From assembly GCF_016809835.1 (NCBI RefSeq), contig NZ_JAFBIL020000004.1, positions 248,001 to 312,000 on the forward strand: a stretch of DNA of 64,000 bases. Direction: 5' to 3'. Below the pieces are notes generated by a model. It saw only the letters and a list, made by a program, of their open reading frames with translations. It made no database searches and had not been told where the DNA came from. The position numbers and the translations under genes are program-made. The DNA is from Massilia soli. GTDB taxonomy: Bacteria > Pseudomonadota > Gammaproteobacteria > Burkholderiales > Burkholderiaceae_D. Position 1 is the stretch's first letter; each line of letters opens with the position of its first letter. Positions 26,042-35,763 of this stretch are shown here, in pieces.

Positions 26042-27304
26042 ATGCACTTATCTGAACTAAAGGCGATGCACGTCTCAGCCCTCCTTGAGATGGCGATCGG
26101 CCTTGATATCGACAACGCTGCGCGCCTGCGCAAGCAAGAACTGATGTTCGCGATCCTGAAAAAGCGCGCGAAATCCGGCGAACAAATTTTTGGCGATGGC
26201 GCCCTCGAAGTGCTGCCAGACGGCTTCGGCTTCCTGCGCTCGCCCGACGCCAGCTATATGGCGTCCACCGACGACATCTACATCTCGCCGTCGCAGATCC
26301 GCCGCTTCAACCTGCACACCGGCGACTCGATCGAAGGTGAAGTACGCACCCCGAAAGACGGCGAGCGCTACTTTGCACTGGTCAAGGTCGACAAGGTCAA
26401 CGGCGAATCGCCGGAAGCGTCGAAGCACCGCATCCTGTTCGAGAACCTGACGCCGCTGCACCCGAACGAGCCGCTGCGCCTCGAGCGCGACATGAACGGC
26501 CAGGAAAACATCACCGGCCGCATCGTCGACCTGATTTCGCCGATCGGCAAAGGCCAGCGCGGCCTGCTGGTGGCGTCGCCGAAGTCCGGCAAATCGGTCC
26601 TGCTGCAGCACATCGCCCACGCGATCACCGCCAACCATCCCGACTGCACCCTGATCGTGCTGCTGATCGACGAGCGCCCGGAAGAAGTCACCGAGATGCA
26701 GCGTTCGGTGCGCGGCGAAGTGGTGGCATCGACCTTCGACGAGCCGGCCACCCGCCACGTCCAGGTCGCCGAGATGGTGCTGGAAAAGGCCAAGCGCCTG
26801 GTCGAGATGAAGAAGGATGTCATCATCCTGCTCGACTCGATCACCCGCCTGGCGCGCGCCTACAACACCGTGATCCCGGCATCGGGCAAGGTCCTCACCG
26901 GTGGTGTCGACGCCAACGCACTGCAGCGCCCGAAGCGCTTCTTCGGCGCGGCGCGCAACATCGAAGAAGGCGGCTCGCTGACCATCATCGCCACCGCGCT
27001 GATCGAAACCGGTTCGCGCATGGATGACGTGATCTACGAAGAATTCAAGGGTACCGGCAACATGGAAGTGCACCTCGAGCGCCGCCTGGCCGAGAAGCGC
27101 GTCTACCCTGCGATCAACCTGAACAAATCGGGCACCCGCCGCGAAGAGTTGCTGATCAAGCCGGACCAGCTGCAAAAGATCTGGATCCTGCGCAAGCTGC
27201 TGTACTCGATGGACGAGATCGAAGCGATGGAGTTCATCCTCGACAAGATGCGTGCGACGAAGACCAACGTGGAATTCTTCGACATGATGCGCCGCGGCGG
27301 GTAA
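26042..27304 (+). CDS. rho: Transcription termination factor Rho
   Basis: A 420-residue hexameric RNA-dependent ATPase. The N-terminal Rho domain starts [17 protein letters not shown]. The cold-shock-like RNA-binding domain contains [18 protein letters not shown]. The ATPase has the P-loop [15 protein letters not shown], Walker [17 protein letters not shown] and the Q/R-loop region [19 protein letters not shown]. Length and sequence are typical of a housekeeping rho. A perfect stem-loop follows the stop codon. Confidence 0.98.
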   Translation: MHLSELKAMHVSALLEMAIGLDIDNAARLRKQELMFAILKKRAKSGEQIFGDGALEVLPDGFGFLRSPDASYMASTDDIYISPSQIRRFNLHTGDSIEGEVRTPKDGERYFALVKVDKVNGESPEASKHRILFENLTPLHPNEPLRLERDMNGQENITGRIVDLISPIGKGQRGLLVASPKSGKSVLLQHIAHAITANHPDCTLIVLLIDERPEEVTEMQRSVRGEVVASTFDEPATRHVQVAEMVLEKAKRLVEMKKDVIILLDSITRLARAYNTVIPASGKVLTGGVDANALQRPKRFFGAARNIEEGGSLTIIATALIETGSRMDDVIYEEFKGTGNMEVHLERRLAEKRVYPAINLNKSGTRREELLIKPDQLQKIWILRKLLYSMDEIEAMEFILDKMRATKTNVEFFDMMRRGG

Positions 27305-27322
27305 GACTGCCGAAAGCATCAC

Positions 27323-27356
27323 AAGAACGGACGGCTTGCCGTCCGTTCTTACGTTT
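27323..27356 (+). terminator. Terminator-like hairpin after rho
   Basis: A perfect 12-bp stem (27323-27334 with 27339-27350) and CTTG loop lie 19 bp after the rho stop. The following bases, ACGTTT, give only a weak T-run, though the right arm itself ends in TTCTT. Confidence 0.7.
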
Positions 27357-27378
27357 ACCGTCCCTTAGAGCGGGATCA

Positions 27379-27564
27379 ATGGTGTGGGCCGCCGTTCGGT
27401 CGGCATTGAGACGTCAGGGAAGACCGCTATGGAACCGGATGTTGCGAATGGCGGTAGCCGTGACTATCCTTGGCTTCGGAGGAATGTCGCTGACGATGCT
27501 TGAAATGATCAATGCCGTTTCCGACCGGCTGGAGCAAGCCGTTGTCACCCAGCAGCGGCGCTAG
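27379..27564 (+). CDS. Possible small membrane peptide (61 aa)
   Basis: A short frame lies after the rho hairpin. It has one hydrophobic stretch (MAVAVTILGFGGMSLTMLEM) between a basic N-terminus and a polar tail, which would suit a single-span membrane peptide. An internal ATG at 27439 would give 41 residues. Codon use is less GC-biased at third positions than in neighbouring genes and no clear ribosome site is seen, so it may not be translated. I recognise no family. Confidence 0.25.
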   Translation: MVWAAVRSALRRQGRPLWNRMLRMAVAVTILGFGGMSLTMLEMINAVSDRLEQAVVTQQRR

Positions 27565-27708
27565 CCGCCGATTTGCCCTCCCCCTCCATTCCCCTGTATA
27601 ATCGCCGGTTGCAGTATTTAACCCCTGGCAAGTGAACAACAATCGGGTCACGAGGCAAGATCGACCGACGAAGTGGTGTTTGGCTACCAAACCAACCGAG
27701 GCTATACA

Positions 27709-27978
<270 letters not shown>

Positions 27979-28011
27979 TTGCCGCGCGAACCTCGCTGGA
28001 AGTTGCAGCGG

Positions 28012-28041
28012 AAAAAAAGCAGCCCCCGGCTGCTTTTTTTT
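28012..28041 (+). terminator. Rho-independent terminator of rpmE2
   Basis: AAAAAAAGCAGCC, a three-base C loop and GGCTGCTTTTTTTT form a classic terminator with a long T-run. The A-run on the left makes it usable on the other strand too. Confidence 0.92.
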
Positions 28042-28084
28042 CGTTGATACTACGCCTTACCCAAACTCTCCGTAAACGTTATCG

Positions 28085-29812
28085 ATGAAGCCAGTCCGCC
28101 TTCCCGCCGCCGCCACCCTGGCGCTGCCACGATGGGCCCTGTTCGCACTGGGTCTGCTGTACATCTTGCCAGGCCTGATCGGCCGCGACCCCTGGAAGGA
28201 CGACGCCGGCAGTTTCGGCATCATGTGGACCATGGCGCACGGCAGCCTGAACGACTGGCTGGTGCCCAACATCGCCGGCCTGCCCTACCCCGAAGACGGC
28301 CCGCTGGCGTTCTGGCTGGGCGCGATCTGCATCAAGCTGTTCGGCTGGCTGCTGGGCGACGTCAACGCCGCCCGCGTCTCGACCATCGCCATCTTTGTGA
28401 CCGGCACCGTGTCGGTCTGGTACACCGCGTTCCACCTCGGACGCCGTCCCGAAGCCCAGCCGCTGCGCCTTGCCTTCGGCGGCCAGCCGGAGCCGAACGA
28501 CTACGGCCGCACGCTGGCCGACACCGCCGCGCTGATCTACCTCGGCTGCCTCGGCCTGCTGCTGTTCAGCCATGAAACGCTGGCCGTCACCCTGCAAGGG
28601 GCGCTGGTGGCCTACTTCCTGTACCGCGCGGTGCGCTATGTCGAAGCACCAAGCCTGCGCAACGCCGCCCTGATCGGCCTGTCGCTGGGCGCCCTGATCC
28701 TGACGCGCGGCTGGCTCACGCCGGCCGCGCTGATCCTGACCCTGTTCCTCGGCACCCGCTTCCTGTCGGTGCCGCCGGGCCGCACCCTGCGCGACCTGAC
28801 AGTGGCCTGCGTCGCCGCGGTGGCCATCGCGCTGGTCTGGATCGCGCCGGTCGCGGCCCTGCAGCCTTACGGCGAAGCGCCGGTGACGGCGTGGTTTACC
28901 TGGAACGCCAGCCAGTTCGGCATACCGGGCTGGACCTCGATCAAGAGTTTCTTCCGCATCGGCATCTGGTTCTTCTGGCCGGCGCTGCCGTTTGCCGGCT
29001 GGGCGATCTACGCATGGCGCCGCCAGAACCACCTGCTGCACATCGTGCTGCCGCTCAGCTTTGTCGGCGCGCTCACCGCGCTGGTGCTATGCGACCCGCA
29101 CCCGGAAAACGGCGACCTGCTCAAGCTGTTGCCGCCGCTGGCAATCATGGCCGCGTTCGGCCTGCCGACCATGAAGCGCAGCGCGATCAATGCCATCGAC
29201 TGGTTCTCGGTGATGGTGCTGACCATGATCGCCAGCATCTTCTGGCTGTTCTGGGTCGCCAAACTGACCGGCTGGCCGGCACAATTCGCCAAGAACCTGC
29301 TCAAGCTGCTGCCGGGCTACGAGCCGCAGTTCGAAGTGATTCCGGTGATCGTCGCCGCCTGCGCCACCATCGGCTGGTTCTTCCTGGTCTACTGGCGCGT
29401 TTCGCGCCGCCCGTCGGTCCTGTGGCGCGCCGTGGTGCTGTCCTCGGGCGGCCTGATCCTGTTGTGGGTGCTGGTGATGACCTTGTTCCTGCCGGACCTG
29501 AACTACAGCAAGAGTTACGCGGCGGTGGCGCGCCAGATCGCCGACAAGCTGCCGGCCGGCAGCAATTGCATCGACTCGAATGTCGGCCAGCCACAGCGCG
29601 CGTCGTTTGCCTATTTCGGCAAGCTGCCGTTTGCCGGGGTGACCCAGAACCGCGCGGAATGCGATTTGCTGCTGCTCCAGGACCGCGTCAAGATCAAGGA
29701 TGAGCGCGAAGCGCTGCGCCCGCCCAAGGGCCGCGAATGGAAGCTGCTGTGGGAAGGCCGGCGTGCATCGGACCGCGATGAGCGCTTCCGCCTCTACCAG
29801 CGTGCCGACTGA
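28085..29812 (+). CDS. ArnT-like membrane glycosyltransferase
   Basis: A 575-residue polytopic protein with about twelve membrane segments and a soluble C-terminal part, of the ArnT/PMT family of lipid-sugar-dependent glycosyltransferases. The first periplasmic loop contains GRDPWKDDAGSFGIMW, with the acidic residues expected at the active site, and LPYPEDGPLAFWLGA. Members transfer sugars from polyprenyl phosphate donors to lipid A or proteins in the periplasm. The acceptor here is unknown. It is a single gene between rpmE2 and tRNA-Leu. Confidence 0.85.
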   Translation: MKPVRLPAAATLALPRWALFALGLLYILPGLIGRDPWKDDAGSFGIMWTMAHGSLNDWLVPNIAGLPYPEDGPLAFWLGAICIKLFGWLLGDVNAARVSTIAIFVTGTVSVWYTAFHLGRRPEAQPLRLAFGGQPEPNDYGRTLADTAALIYLGCLGLLLFSHETLAVTLQGALVAYFLYRAVRYVEAPSLRNAALIGLSLGALILTRGWLTPAALILTLFLGTRFLSVPPGRTLRDLTVACVAAVAIALVWIAPVAALQPYGEAPVTAWFTWNASQFGIPGWTSIKSFFRIGIWFFWPALPFAGWAIYAWRRQNHLLHIVLPLSFVGALTALVLCDPHPENGDLLKLLPPLAIMAAFGLPTMKRSAINAIDWFSVMVLTMIASIFWLFWVAKLTGWPAQFAKNLLKLLPGYEPQFEVIPVIVAACATIGWFFLVYWRVSRRPSVLWRAVVLSSGGLILLWVLVMTLFLPDLNYSKSYAAVARQIADKLPAGSNCIDSNVGQPQRASFAYFGKLPFAGVTQNRAECDLLLLQDRVKIKDEREALRPPKGREWKLLWEGRRASDRDERFRLYQRAD

Positions 29813-29833
29813 CGCGGGTGCTGTGAAAAAAAC

Positions 29834-29862
29834 TCGTTTTCTGGACGTCGCTGGTCTATAAT
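29834..29862 (+). promoter_or_regulatory. Promoter of tRNA-Leu
   Basis: A perfect TATAAT box at 29857-29862 lies 18 bp ahead of the mature tRNA 5' end. No good -35 match stands at the standard distance, so I mark only the -10 as secure. Confidence 0.65.
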
Positions 29863-29879
29863 GCGGTCCTTGCGTGCGA

Positions 29880-29964
29880 GCCTTGGTGGTGGAACTGGTA
29901 GACACAGCAGACTCAAAATCTGCCGCTGAAAGGCGTGCCGGTTCGATTCCGGCCCGAGGCACCA
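29880..29964 (+). tRNA. tRNA-Leu (anticodon CAA)
   Basis: An 85-nt class II tRNA. The acceptor arm GCCTTGG pairs with CCGAGGC, followed by discriminator A and encoded CCA. The anticodon stem GCAGA/TCTGC holds the loop CTCAAAA, giving anticodon CAA for UUG codons. The variable arm is long, as expected for tRNA-Leu, and the T arm carries GGTTCGATTCC. Confidence 0.97.
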
Positions 29965-29990
29965 TTCGACGCAACCTGAATTTGTTTGAG

Positions 29991-30030
29991 AAAAACCGGT
30001 TTTACCCTTTGGGTTGAGCCGGTTTTTTTT
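29991..30030 (+). terminator. Terminator after tRNA-Leu
   Basis: AAAAACCGG and CCGGTTTTTTTT flank a longer, partly mismatched stem (TTTTACCC/GGGTTGAG), followed by a T-run. It ends the tRNA transcript about 25 bp past the CCA. Confidence 0.85.
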
Positions 30031-30130
30031 CGCCTGTATGAAACAACAACATCAAGCCCTGCTAAGCTATCGGTACACTCGGTTCGACGCCAGCATGGCG
30101 CGGCCGATTCCATTCACGAAGGAGATGGCG

Positions 30131-30457
30131 ATGACTACCATTAACACCGGCGACGGCTTAAACATGCCGCAAACGTTGGCCAAAAAACTGGGGCTGGTGG
30201 CGCTGACCACGGCGGCGATCCTGCTGGTACCGTTCATCGCGATGCAGTTCGACAGCGGTGTGAACTGGGATTTGTTCGACTTCGTCATCGCGGGCATGCT
30301 GATGGCCGGCATTGGCCTGGCATACGTCCTGTCCACCATGAAGCTGCGCAACACGCGTACGCGCCTGATCGCTTTCGCCGTGTGCGCGGCCGTCCTCCTG
30401 CTGGTCTGGGTAGAACTGGCCGTCGGCCTGATCGGTACGCCATTCGCAGGCTCGTAG
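30131..30457 (+). CDS. Hypothetical three-span membrane protein
   Basis: A 108-residue protein starting at the ATG at 30131, chosen because AAGGAG lies six bases upstream. Three hydrophobic segments are visible at about residues 20-38, 50-68 and 79-101, with a short polar N-terminus. I do not recognise a family. It stands alone between two terminators, so it is a single-gene unit of unknown function. Confidence 0.75.
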   Translation: MTTINTGDGLNMPQTLAKKLGLVALTTAAILLVPFIAMQFDSGVNWDLFDFVIAGMLMAGIGLAYVLSTMKLRNTRTRLIAFAVCAAVLLLVWVELAVGLIGTPFAGS

Positions 30458-30476
30458 CACCCGCATCGCATCCGAG

Positions 30477-30503
30477 ACCCGGTTGGTACGCCGGGTTTTT
30501 TTT
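30477..30503 (+). terminator. Rho-independent terminator
   Basis: ACCCGG (30477-30482) and CCGGGT (30491-30496) form a short GC stem with an eight-base loop, followed by eight T. It ends the unit of the small membrane protein and precedes the beta-lactamase gene. Confidence 0.85.
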
Positions 30504-30547
30504 CGTCCATCCATGCCTGCCGACGCGGGCAAAAAAGGAACCAGCAT

Positions 30548-31717
30548 TTGATCATCTCTCCACTGCGCCTCAGGCGCGCCGCCATCGCCATGCTCTGTTC
30601 ATCGTTCGCACTGCCAAGCTGGGCTGCCGACGACAGCAGCAAGATCCGCGCGGCCGTCGATGCCGCGATTGTCCCGCTGATGGCCGAACATGACCTGCCC
30701 GGCATGGCGGTCGCTATCACCATCGACGGCAAACCGACCTACCTCAACTACGGCGTCGCCTCGCGCGAGAAAAACACGCCAGTCACCGAAGCGACGCTAT
30801 TCGAGCTCGGCTCGATCAGCAAGGTATTCACGTCGACCTTGGCCACGTACGCGCAGGCGCTTGGCAAACTGTCGCTGGACGACACGCCTGGCAAGTACAT
30901 GCCGCAACTGACCGGCAGCGCGATCGACAAGGCCACCCTGCTTCACCTTGGCACCTACACCGCGGGCGGACTGCCGCTGCAGTTTCCTGAGGACGTCAGC
31001 GCCGCCGGCGCGGCTGCCTATTTCCAGCAATGGAAGCCGGACGCGGCCCCTGGCGTGCAGCGGCGCTATTCCAATCCCAGCCTCGGCCTGTTCGGCAACC
31101 TGACCGCACTGGCCATGAAGCGTGATTTCGCCGAGCTCGTGCAAACCCAGCTGTTCCCCCGGCTTGGCCTCACCAGCAGCTATATCCATGTCCCTGCGAG
31201 CGCGATGCCCAGCTACGCGTGGGGCTACAATCGCGACAACAAGGCGATCCGGGTCAATCCCGGCGTGTACGCCGACGAGGCCTATGGCGTGAAATCGAGT
31301 GCCGCCGACATGCTGCGTTTCGTGCAGCTGAACCTCGATCCGGGCCAGCTGGCCGGACCGCTGCAGCGCGCCGTGGCCGGCACCCACGTCGGCTATTTCC
31401 AGGTCGGCGACATGGTGCAGGGTCTCGGCTGGGAGCAATACGCTTACCCCGTCAGCCTCGAGCGTCTGCTCGCCGGTAATTCTCCGGCGGTGATCATGGA
31501 CCCGAATGCGGTGAAGCGGCTCGTCCCGCCGCAGCCGGCATTCGCCCGCACCTTGTTTAACAAGACCGGCTCGACCGGCGGCTTTGGCGCGTACATCGCG
31601 TTCGTGCCCGACGCGCACATCGGCATCGTGATGCTGGCAAACCGAAACTATCCGATCGCCGCGCGAGTCAAAGCGGCACATGCGATCCTGCGGCAGCTTG
31701 CTGCTGCAGACAAATAA
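30548..31717 (+). CDS. Class C beta-lactamase (AmpC type)
   Basis: A 389-residue serine hydrolase with a signal peptide (cleavage near SWA-AD, residue 26). All three active-site motifs of class C enzymes are present: SISK with the nucleophile serine (about residue 90), YSN with the catalytic tyrosine (about 176), and KTG (about 341). The length fits AmpC rather than the larger penicillin-binding esterases. It would hydrolyse cephalosporins in the periplasm. The start is a TTG with AAGGA upstream. No divergent ampR gene is adjacent, so classical AmpR induction is not evident. A PH-domain gene follows 10 bp later. Confidence 0.92.
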   Translation: MIISPLRLRRAAIAMLCSSFALPSWAADDSSKIRAAVDAAIVPLMAEHDLPGMAVAITIDGKPTYLNYGVASREKNTPVTEATLFELGSISKVFTSTLATYAQALGKLSLDDTPGKYMPQLTGSAIDKATLLHLGTYTAGGLPLQFPEDVSAAGAAAYFQQWKPDAAPGVQRRYSNPSLGLFGNLTALAMKRDFAELVQTQLFPRLGLTSSYIHVPASAMPSYAWGYNRDNKAIRVNPGVYADEAYGVKSSAADMLRFVQLNLDPGQLAGPLQRAVAGTHVGYFQVGDMVQGLGWEQYAYPVSLERLLAGNSPAVIMDPNAVKRLVPPQPAFARTLFNKTGSTGGFGAYIAFVPDAHIGIVMLANRNYPIAARVKAAHAILRQLAAADK

Positions 31718-31727
31718 AGGAGAAGAA

Positions 31728-32105
31728 ATGGGCTTACTCGACGGAATGTTAGGCAATGCATCGAAGATCGATGCCGCCAAAGTGCAGCAGGAATTCCAGC
31801 AGATTCTGGCGCCTGGCGAACGCGTGGAACACGCCTACCAGCTGATCCGCGACTACTTCGTGTTCACCGACAAGCGCCTGGTGCTGGTCGACAAGCAAGG
31901 CGTGACCGGCAGCAAGGTGGAGTACCACTCGATCCCGTACAAGAGCGTCACGCATTTCAGCATCGAAACCGGCGGGACTTTCGACATGGATGCCGAGCTG
32001 AATATCTGGATTTCCGGCGCGGCTGCGCCGTTCAAGAAGCAATTCAACAAGAAGCTCAGCATCTACGAAGTCCAGAGCGTGCTGGCCGCCTACGTGCTGC
32101 GCTAA
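31728..32105 (+). CDS. Bacterial PH-domain protein
   Basis: A 125-residue protein of the bacterial pleckstrin-homology type (bPH_1). The pattern LAPGERVEHAYQLIRDYFVF, TDKRLVLVDKQGV and YKSVTHFSIET is typical. These small domains are widespread and poorly characterised, possibly forming oligomeric rings. AAAGGAGA before the ATG is a strong ribosome site. It is 10 bp downstream of the beta-lactamase gene and likely shares its transcript, although no functional link is known. Its stop overlaps that of the convergent MFS gene by four bases. Confidence 0.85.
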   Translation: MGLLDGMLGNASKIDAAKVQQEFQQILAPGERVEHAYQLIRDYFVFTDKRLVLVDKQGVTGSKVEYHSIPYKSVTHFSIETGGTFDMDAELNIWISGAAAPFKKQFNKKLSIYEVQSVLAAYVLR

Positions 32106-33331
32106 GCCGGCGCCAGCGCCTTCTGGCGCGATGCCAGCAGCGCGCCGGCAAACAGCGCCAGCGCGGAATAGACCAGCCCGCGCTGCAGCCCGCCCGGCCC
32201 GTCGGCGATCCAGCCGATCATCGATGGCCCGATGATCTGGCCCAGCGCGAACACGGTGGTGAACGCGCTGATGCCGGCCGACCAGGCGTGATTCGGCAGG
32301 TTGTGACGCACCAGCGCGGTCGTGGAGGCAACGGCCGACAGGAAGATCGCACCGAACATCAGCCCGGACGCGAAGACCAGCACCGGCACCGCCGTCAGCG
32401 CCGGCAAGACCGTGGCGACACCGAGCAGCCCGTTCAGGATCGCCAGCGACTGCCCGCCTTTAAAGCGGTCCAGCATGCCCGCCCAGATCCGCGACGAGGC
32501 GATCACCGCCAGGCCGAGCATGGCGTAGAACCAGGTGATGGCGGCGGCGCTCATGCCCTGCTCCTTGAGCAAGGCGATCACGAACGTCATGTAGCCGATG
32601 TAACCGACGCCGAACATGAAATAACCGCTCAGGCCAAACATGAAAGGCCTGAGCCGGAAGTGTCCATGGGTGCCAGCGGCGGCCGCTGCGCCGTCGACAT
32701 GGCGCGACGGCAGCGCCATCGCCGCGGTGCCCAGCAGGCAGACAAGCCCAAGGGCGATCCACGCCCACTGCCATGCGTGCGCCGCGCCAGCGCCCCCGGC
32801 TGCGGCGAGCACGGCAGGCACCAGCAGGGCCGAGACCACGATCCCCAGCCCGGTGCCGCCGTAGTAAATGCCCAGCAGCAGCCCGGCGCGCTCCGGATGC
32901 AGCAAGCTGAGCCGCGCCGCGAGCACGCCGCCGGCAATAAAGATGAAGGCACTGGCGATGCCGGCCAGTACGCGCTGGACGATCAGCAAATTGGCGTCGA
33001 CAACAAAGCCTGACAGCATCATGAACACGCCGGCCAGCACGGCTCCGCCCACCAGCGCCCCGTGGGCGCCGTAGCGTTTCATCAGGGCCGGGCTGAGCAG
33101 CGCGCCGATGAAGTAGCCCAGCGCATTACCGGTGTTCATCGATCCCGACAACAGGTAGCTCCAGCCAAGATCGTCGCGCATCGGCGGCAGCAGCAGCGCG
33201 TACGAAAACCGCGTCAGTCCCAAAGAGATCGCCGCCCCCAGAGACAGGGCCAGCGCGATCAGGAACGGGCGGCGCGCGGCCAGCGATTGCGGGCCGGTGT
33301 GCGGCGACGACGACTTGAAGATGCTGTTCAT
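32102..33331 (-). CDS. YbfB/YjiJ-family MFS transporter
   Basis: A 409-residue permease with twelve hydrophobic segments. The start, ALSLGAAISLGLTRFSYALL followed by PPMRDDLGWSYLLSGSMNT, is characteristic of the YbfB/YjiJ branch of the major facilitator superfamily. The substrate is unknown. It appears to be a single gene; the next gene upstream on this strand ends about 90 bp away. Confidence 0.87.
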   Translation of the reverse strand: MNSIFKSSSPHTGPQSLAARRPFLIALALSLGAAISLGLTRFSYALLLPPMRDDLGWSYLLSGSMNTGNALGYFIGALLSPALMKRYGAHGALVGGAVLAGVFMMLSGFVVDANLLIVQRVLAGIASAFIFIAGGVLAARLSLLHPERAGLLLGIYYGGTGLGIVVSALLVPAVLAAAGGAGAAHAWQWAWIALGLVCLLGTAAMALPSRHVDGAAAAAGTHGHFRLRPFMFGLSGYFMFGVGYIGYMTFVIALLKEQGMSAAAITWFYAMLGLAVIASSRIWAGMLDRFKGGQSLAILNGLLGVATVLPALTAVPVLVFASGLMFGAIFLSAVASTTALVRHNLPNHAWSAGISAFTTVFALGQIIGPSMIGWIADGPGGLQRGLVYSALALFAGALLASRQKALAPA

Positions 33332-33424
33332 GATTGCTTTTTCGCGTTACGACTGCTGAATCTTACGCTGCAAAGCAAAACACCACCCGAAGCTGGTGTT
33401 GTCCGGTCCGGCGAGCCGGCGCGA

Positions 33425-35143
33425 TCAAGCCAGCGCGAGCGCTTCGCGCGCCAGCGGCGCCAGTGAAATGCGGTTCTTGCCATCGGCCTTGGCCTGGTAC
33501 ATGGCCTGGTCGGCGCGCGCCAGCAACGCCGCCATGTCGAGCGGATCTTCCGGCATGAACACGGCCACCCCAATGCTGGCGCCGACGCTGACGACGTTGT
33601 TCGCCAGCGCGAACGGCAGGCGCAGCTGCGGCAGGAGCTTCAGTGCGGTCGCTTCCGCGTCCGCCGGAGTCGGCAACATTTCAAGGATGACGACGAATTC
33701 ATCGCCCGCCAGTCGCGCCACCATATCGGTCTTGCGCACCGTGGCAACAATCCGCGCGCCGACCTGCCGCAGCAGCTCGTCGCCCTCGTCGTGGCCGTAA
33801 TTGTCATTGATGCCCTTGAAGCCGTCGAGGTCAAGGAACAGCACCGCGCAGGAACGGCGCAGCCGCACCGCGCGCTTGAGCGCCTGCGGCAGCATGTGCA
33901 TCAGGGCGCGCCGGTTCGGCAAGCCGGTCAGGGTGTCGCTCATGGCCAGCGCGTGCAGTTCGGCGGTGCGTTCGGCAACCTTGGCTTCGAGCTGCTCATT
34001 CATCCGCTCCAGCGTGCGCGTGTGCTGGCGTTCGACCTCGAGCATGCTGCGCATGGCCTTGGACAAGACCTGGGCCTCGCGGAAGCCATACACCTCCGGA
34101 ATGGCAGCCACGTCGGCCGGGGCGGCGCCGCTGGCACGGGTTTCCATCATGCGGCTGAGCTGATTCATCGGACGCGTGAGCTTGCGCGCCAGCGAGGCGG
34201 CGAGCCAGGCCAGGGCGCCGCCAAGCAGCAGGCTGATCCACAGAATCTGCCATTTCAGCGTGTTCCATCCAGCCATCGCGGTCGCTTCGGGCTGGCGCAC
34301 CAGCACCGCCCATTCGAGCGATGCCGGATCCGCCGGGTCACCGGTGCGGGTGTAGCCGGTCAGGTAGGTACGGCCATCGGCCCAATCCTCGGTCAGCGCG
34401 CCGGTGGCCCCTGCGAACGCCAGTGTCAGGCTGGTGGTGGCAATCTTTTTCTCTTCCATCCCCGCCGGTCCCAGCAACACGGTACCGTCGCGCCGCACCA
34501 CCAGGATTTCTGCGCCGTACTCTTTCAGCGCCGGGGTCAGCAGATTGGCGGCGACGCGGCGCGCCCATGCCCAGCTGAGGTGCACGCCAATCACGCCGCG
34601 CGCCTCGCCGTCGGGTCCGAGCACCGGCGCGGCCACGTCGACGAAGCGCCATGGGTCCGCCGCCTTGGGCAACAGCTTGCCCAGCAACAGCGCCGGATGG
34701 TAGTCCACCGCGCGCAAGCCCTCTTTGCCACTCTGGAACCACGGACGCGCGCTGACATCGGCCTGTTCCAGCATCGCCGACGTCGAGGCGTAGATGACGC
34801 CGCGGTTATCGGTCATGCCGATCCAGGCGTAATCGGGGAAAGTCGTTTGCAGGTTGTCGAGCACCGAGCGCACTTCCGCCGGATCACTGGCCTGGCGCAC
34901 CTGCGACAGTCCCGACACCAGGCTGACATCGCTGCCGGCCTGCTGCACCACGCGGTTGAGCGAGTCGCGCATTTGCCACGACAATTGCTGCAGGCGCAGC
35001 TCGGCTTCCTGGCTGGCGTAATTGGCTGCGTAATGGTTGATCAGGGCGAGCATCGCCAGCATGGTCAGACCGACCGTGGCGCAGACGCCGACGGTGACGA
35101 AACTACTCAGGCGGGGCGGAATTCGGGGCGTGCGGAGCATCAT
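33425..35143 (-). CDS. Cache-HAMP diguanylate cyclase
   Basis: A 572-residue membrane sensor. It has a membrane span at about 15-35, a periplasmic double-Cache-type domain to about 275, a second span near 285-305, HAMP, a coiled coil and a C-terminal GGDEF domain. The active-site loop reads RLAGDEFVV, so AGDEF replaces GGDEF; such variants are often still active cyclases. LFLDLDGFKGINDNYGHDEGD matches the substrate-binding part. I start at the ATG pair at 35143; no clear ribosome site is seen there. No EAL domain is present. It probably makes cyclic-di-GMP in response to a periplasmic ligand. Confidence 0.9.
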   Translation of the reverse strand: MMLRTPRIPPRLSSFVTVGVCATVGLTMLAMLALINHYAANYASQEAELRLQQLSWQMRDSLNRVVQQAGSDVSLVSGLSQVRQASDPAEVRSVLDNLQTTFPDYAWIGMTDNRGVIYASTSAMLEQADVSARPWFQSGKEGLRAVDYHPALLLGKLLPKAADPWRFVDVAAPVLGPDGEARGVIGVHLSWAWARRVAANLLTPALKEYGAEILVVRRDGTVLLGPAGMEEKKIATTSLTLAFAGATGALTEDWADGRTYLTGYTRTGDPADPASLEWAVLVRQPEATAMAGWNTLKWQILWISLLLGGALAWLAASLARKLTRPMNQLSRMMETRASGAAPADVAAIPEVYGFREAQVLSKAMRSMLEVERQHTRTLERMNEQLEAKVAERTAELHALAMSDTLTGLPNRRALMHMLPQALKRAVRLRRSCAVLFLDLDGFKGINDNYGHDEGDELLRQVGARIVATVRKTDMVARLAGDEFVVILEMLPTPADAEATALKLLPQLRLPFALANNVVSVGASIGVAVFMPEDPLDMAALLARADQAMYQAKADGKNRISLAPLAREALALA

Positions 35144-35310
35144 GGCGGGATTGTCGACAGAGAATTCCAAGGGTACACGTGATCGTCGCGAATAGCGAAA
35201 AGTTATTGCTCGCTGGCAGTGAAAATAGTAAAAACGCAACAATTCTGTCGCTAATTTGCCTTTTCTTGGTGCTCTGGCACCGCTGTAAAGACGCCGTCTT
35301 GTTGAATGTT

Positions 35311-35703
35311 TTACAGGTGGCTGATGACGGCCGGAGCGGCATCCCAGCAGTCGTTGCGGCCATCGACGAACATCACCGGCGCGGCGGCGAGTTCGTCGTC
35401 GCTGGCGTCGTCGAGGCAACTGACACTGACCGCGTAGAACGCGCCCCAGCGCGGCGAGGTGCCGGTGCCGAAGGTGTGCACGCCACAGGCCGCGCAGTAG
35501 AAATGCCGGTCGGCGCGGGCGCCGAACTGATAGACGGCGGGGGCGCCGTCGAGCAGCCGGAATGCCTCCGGTTTGACGATCGCCGGCCAGAAGCGCCGCT
35601 TGCGGCAGATCGAGCAGTTGCACTTCAGCGTGCCCTGGCTGAGGTCGATATCGGCTTCGAAGCGCAGCGCGCCGCAGTGGCAGCTGCCGTGATAGGTTTT
35701 CAT
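35311..35703 (-). CDS. GFA family protein
   Basis: A 130-residue protein of the GFA (glutathione-dependent formaldehyde-activating) family, a zinc fold. Cysteines are placed as in the family: CHCGAL at residues 8-10, CNCSICRK near 29-34, and CAACGVHTF near 70. A few relatives bind glutathione or formaldehyde adducts, but most have no known reaction. It is a single gene upstream of the diguanylate cyclase gene, on the same strand with a 167-bp gap. Confidence 0.87.
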   Translation of the reverse strand: MKTYHGSCHCGALRFEADIDLSQGTLKCNCSICRKRRFWPAIVKPEAFRLLDGAPAVYQFGARADRHFYCAACGVHTFGTGTSPRWGAFYAVSVSCLDDASDDELAAAPVMFVDGRNDCWDAAPAVISHL

Positions 35704-35763
35704 CGTCCGGAACTCCGCGTGTCAGATCCGGACGAGTCTACCATTTGCTGCCGTGTCGAAAAG

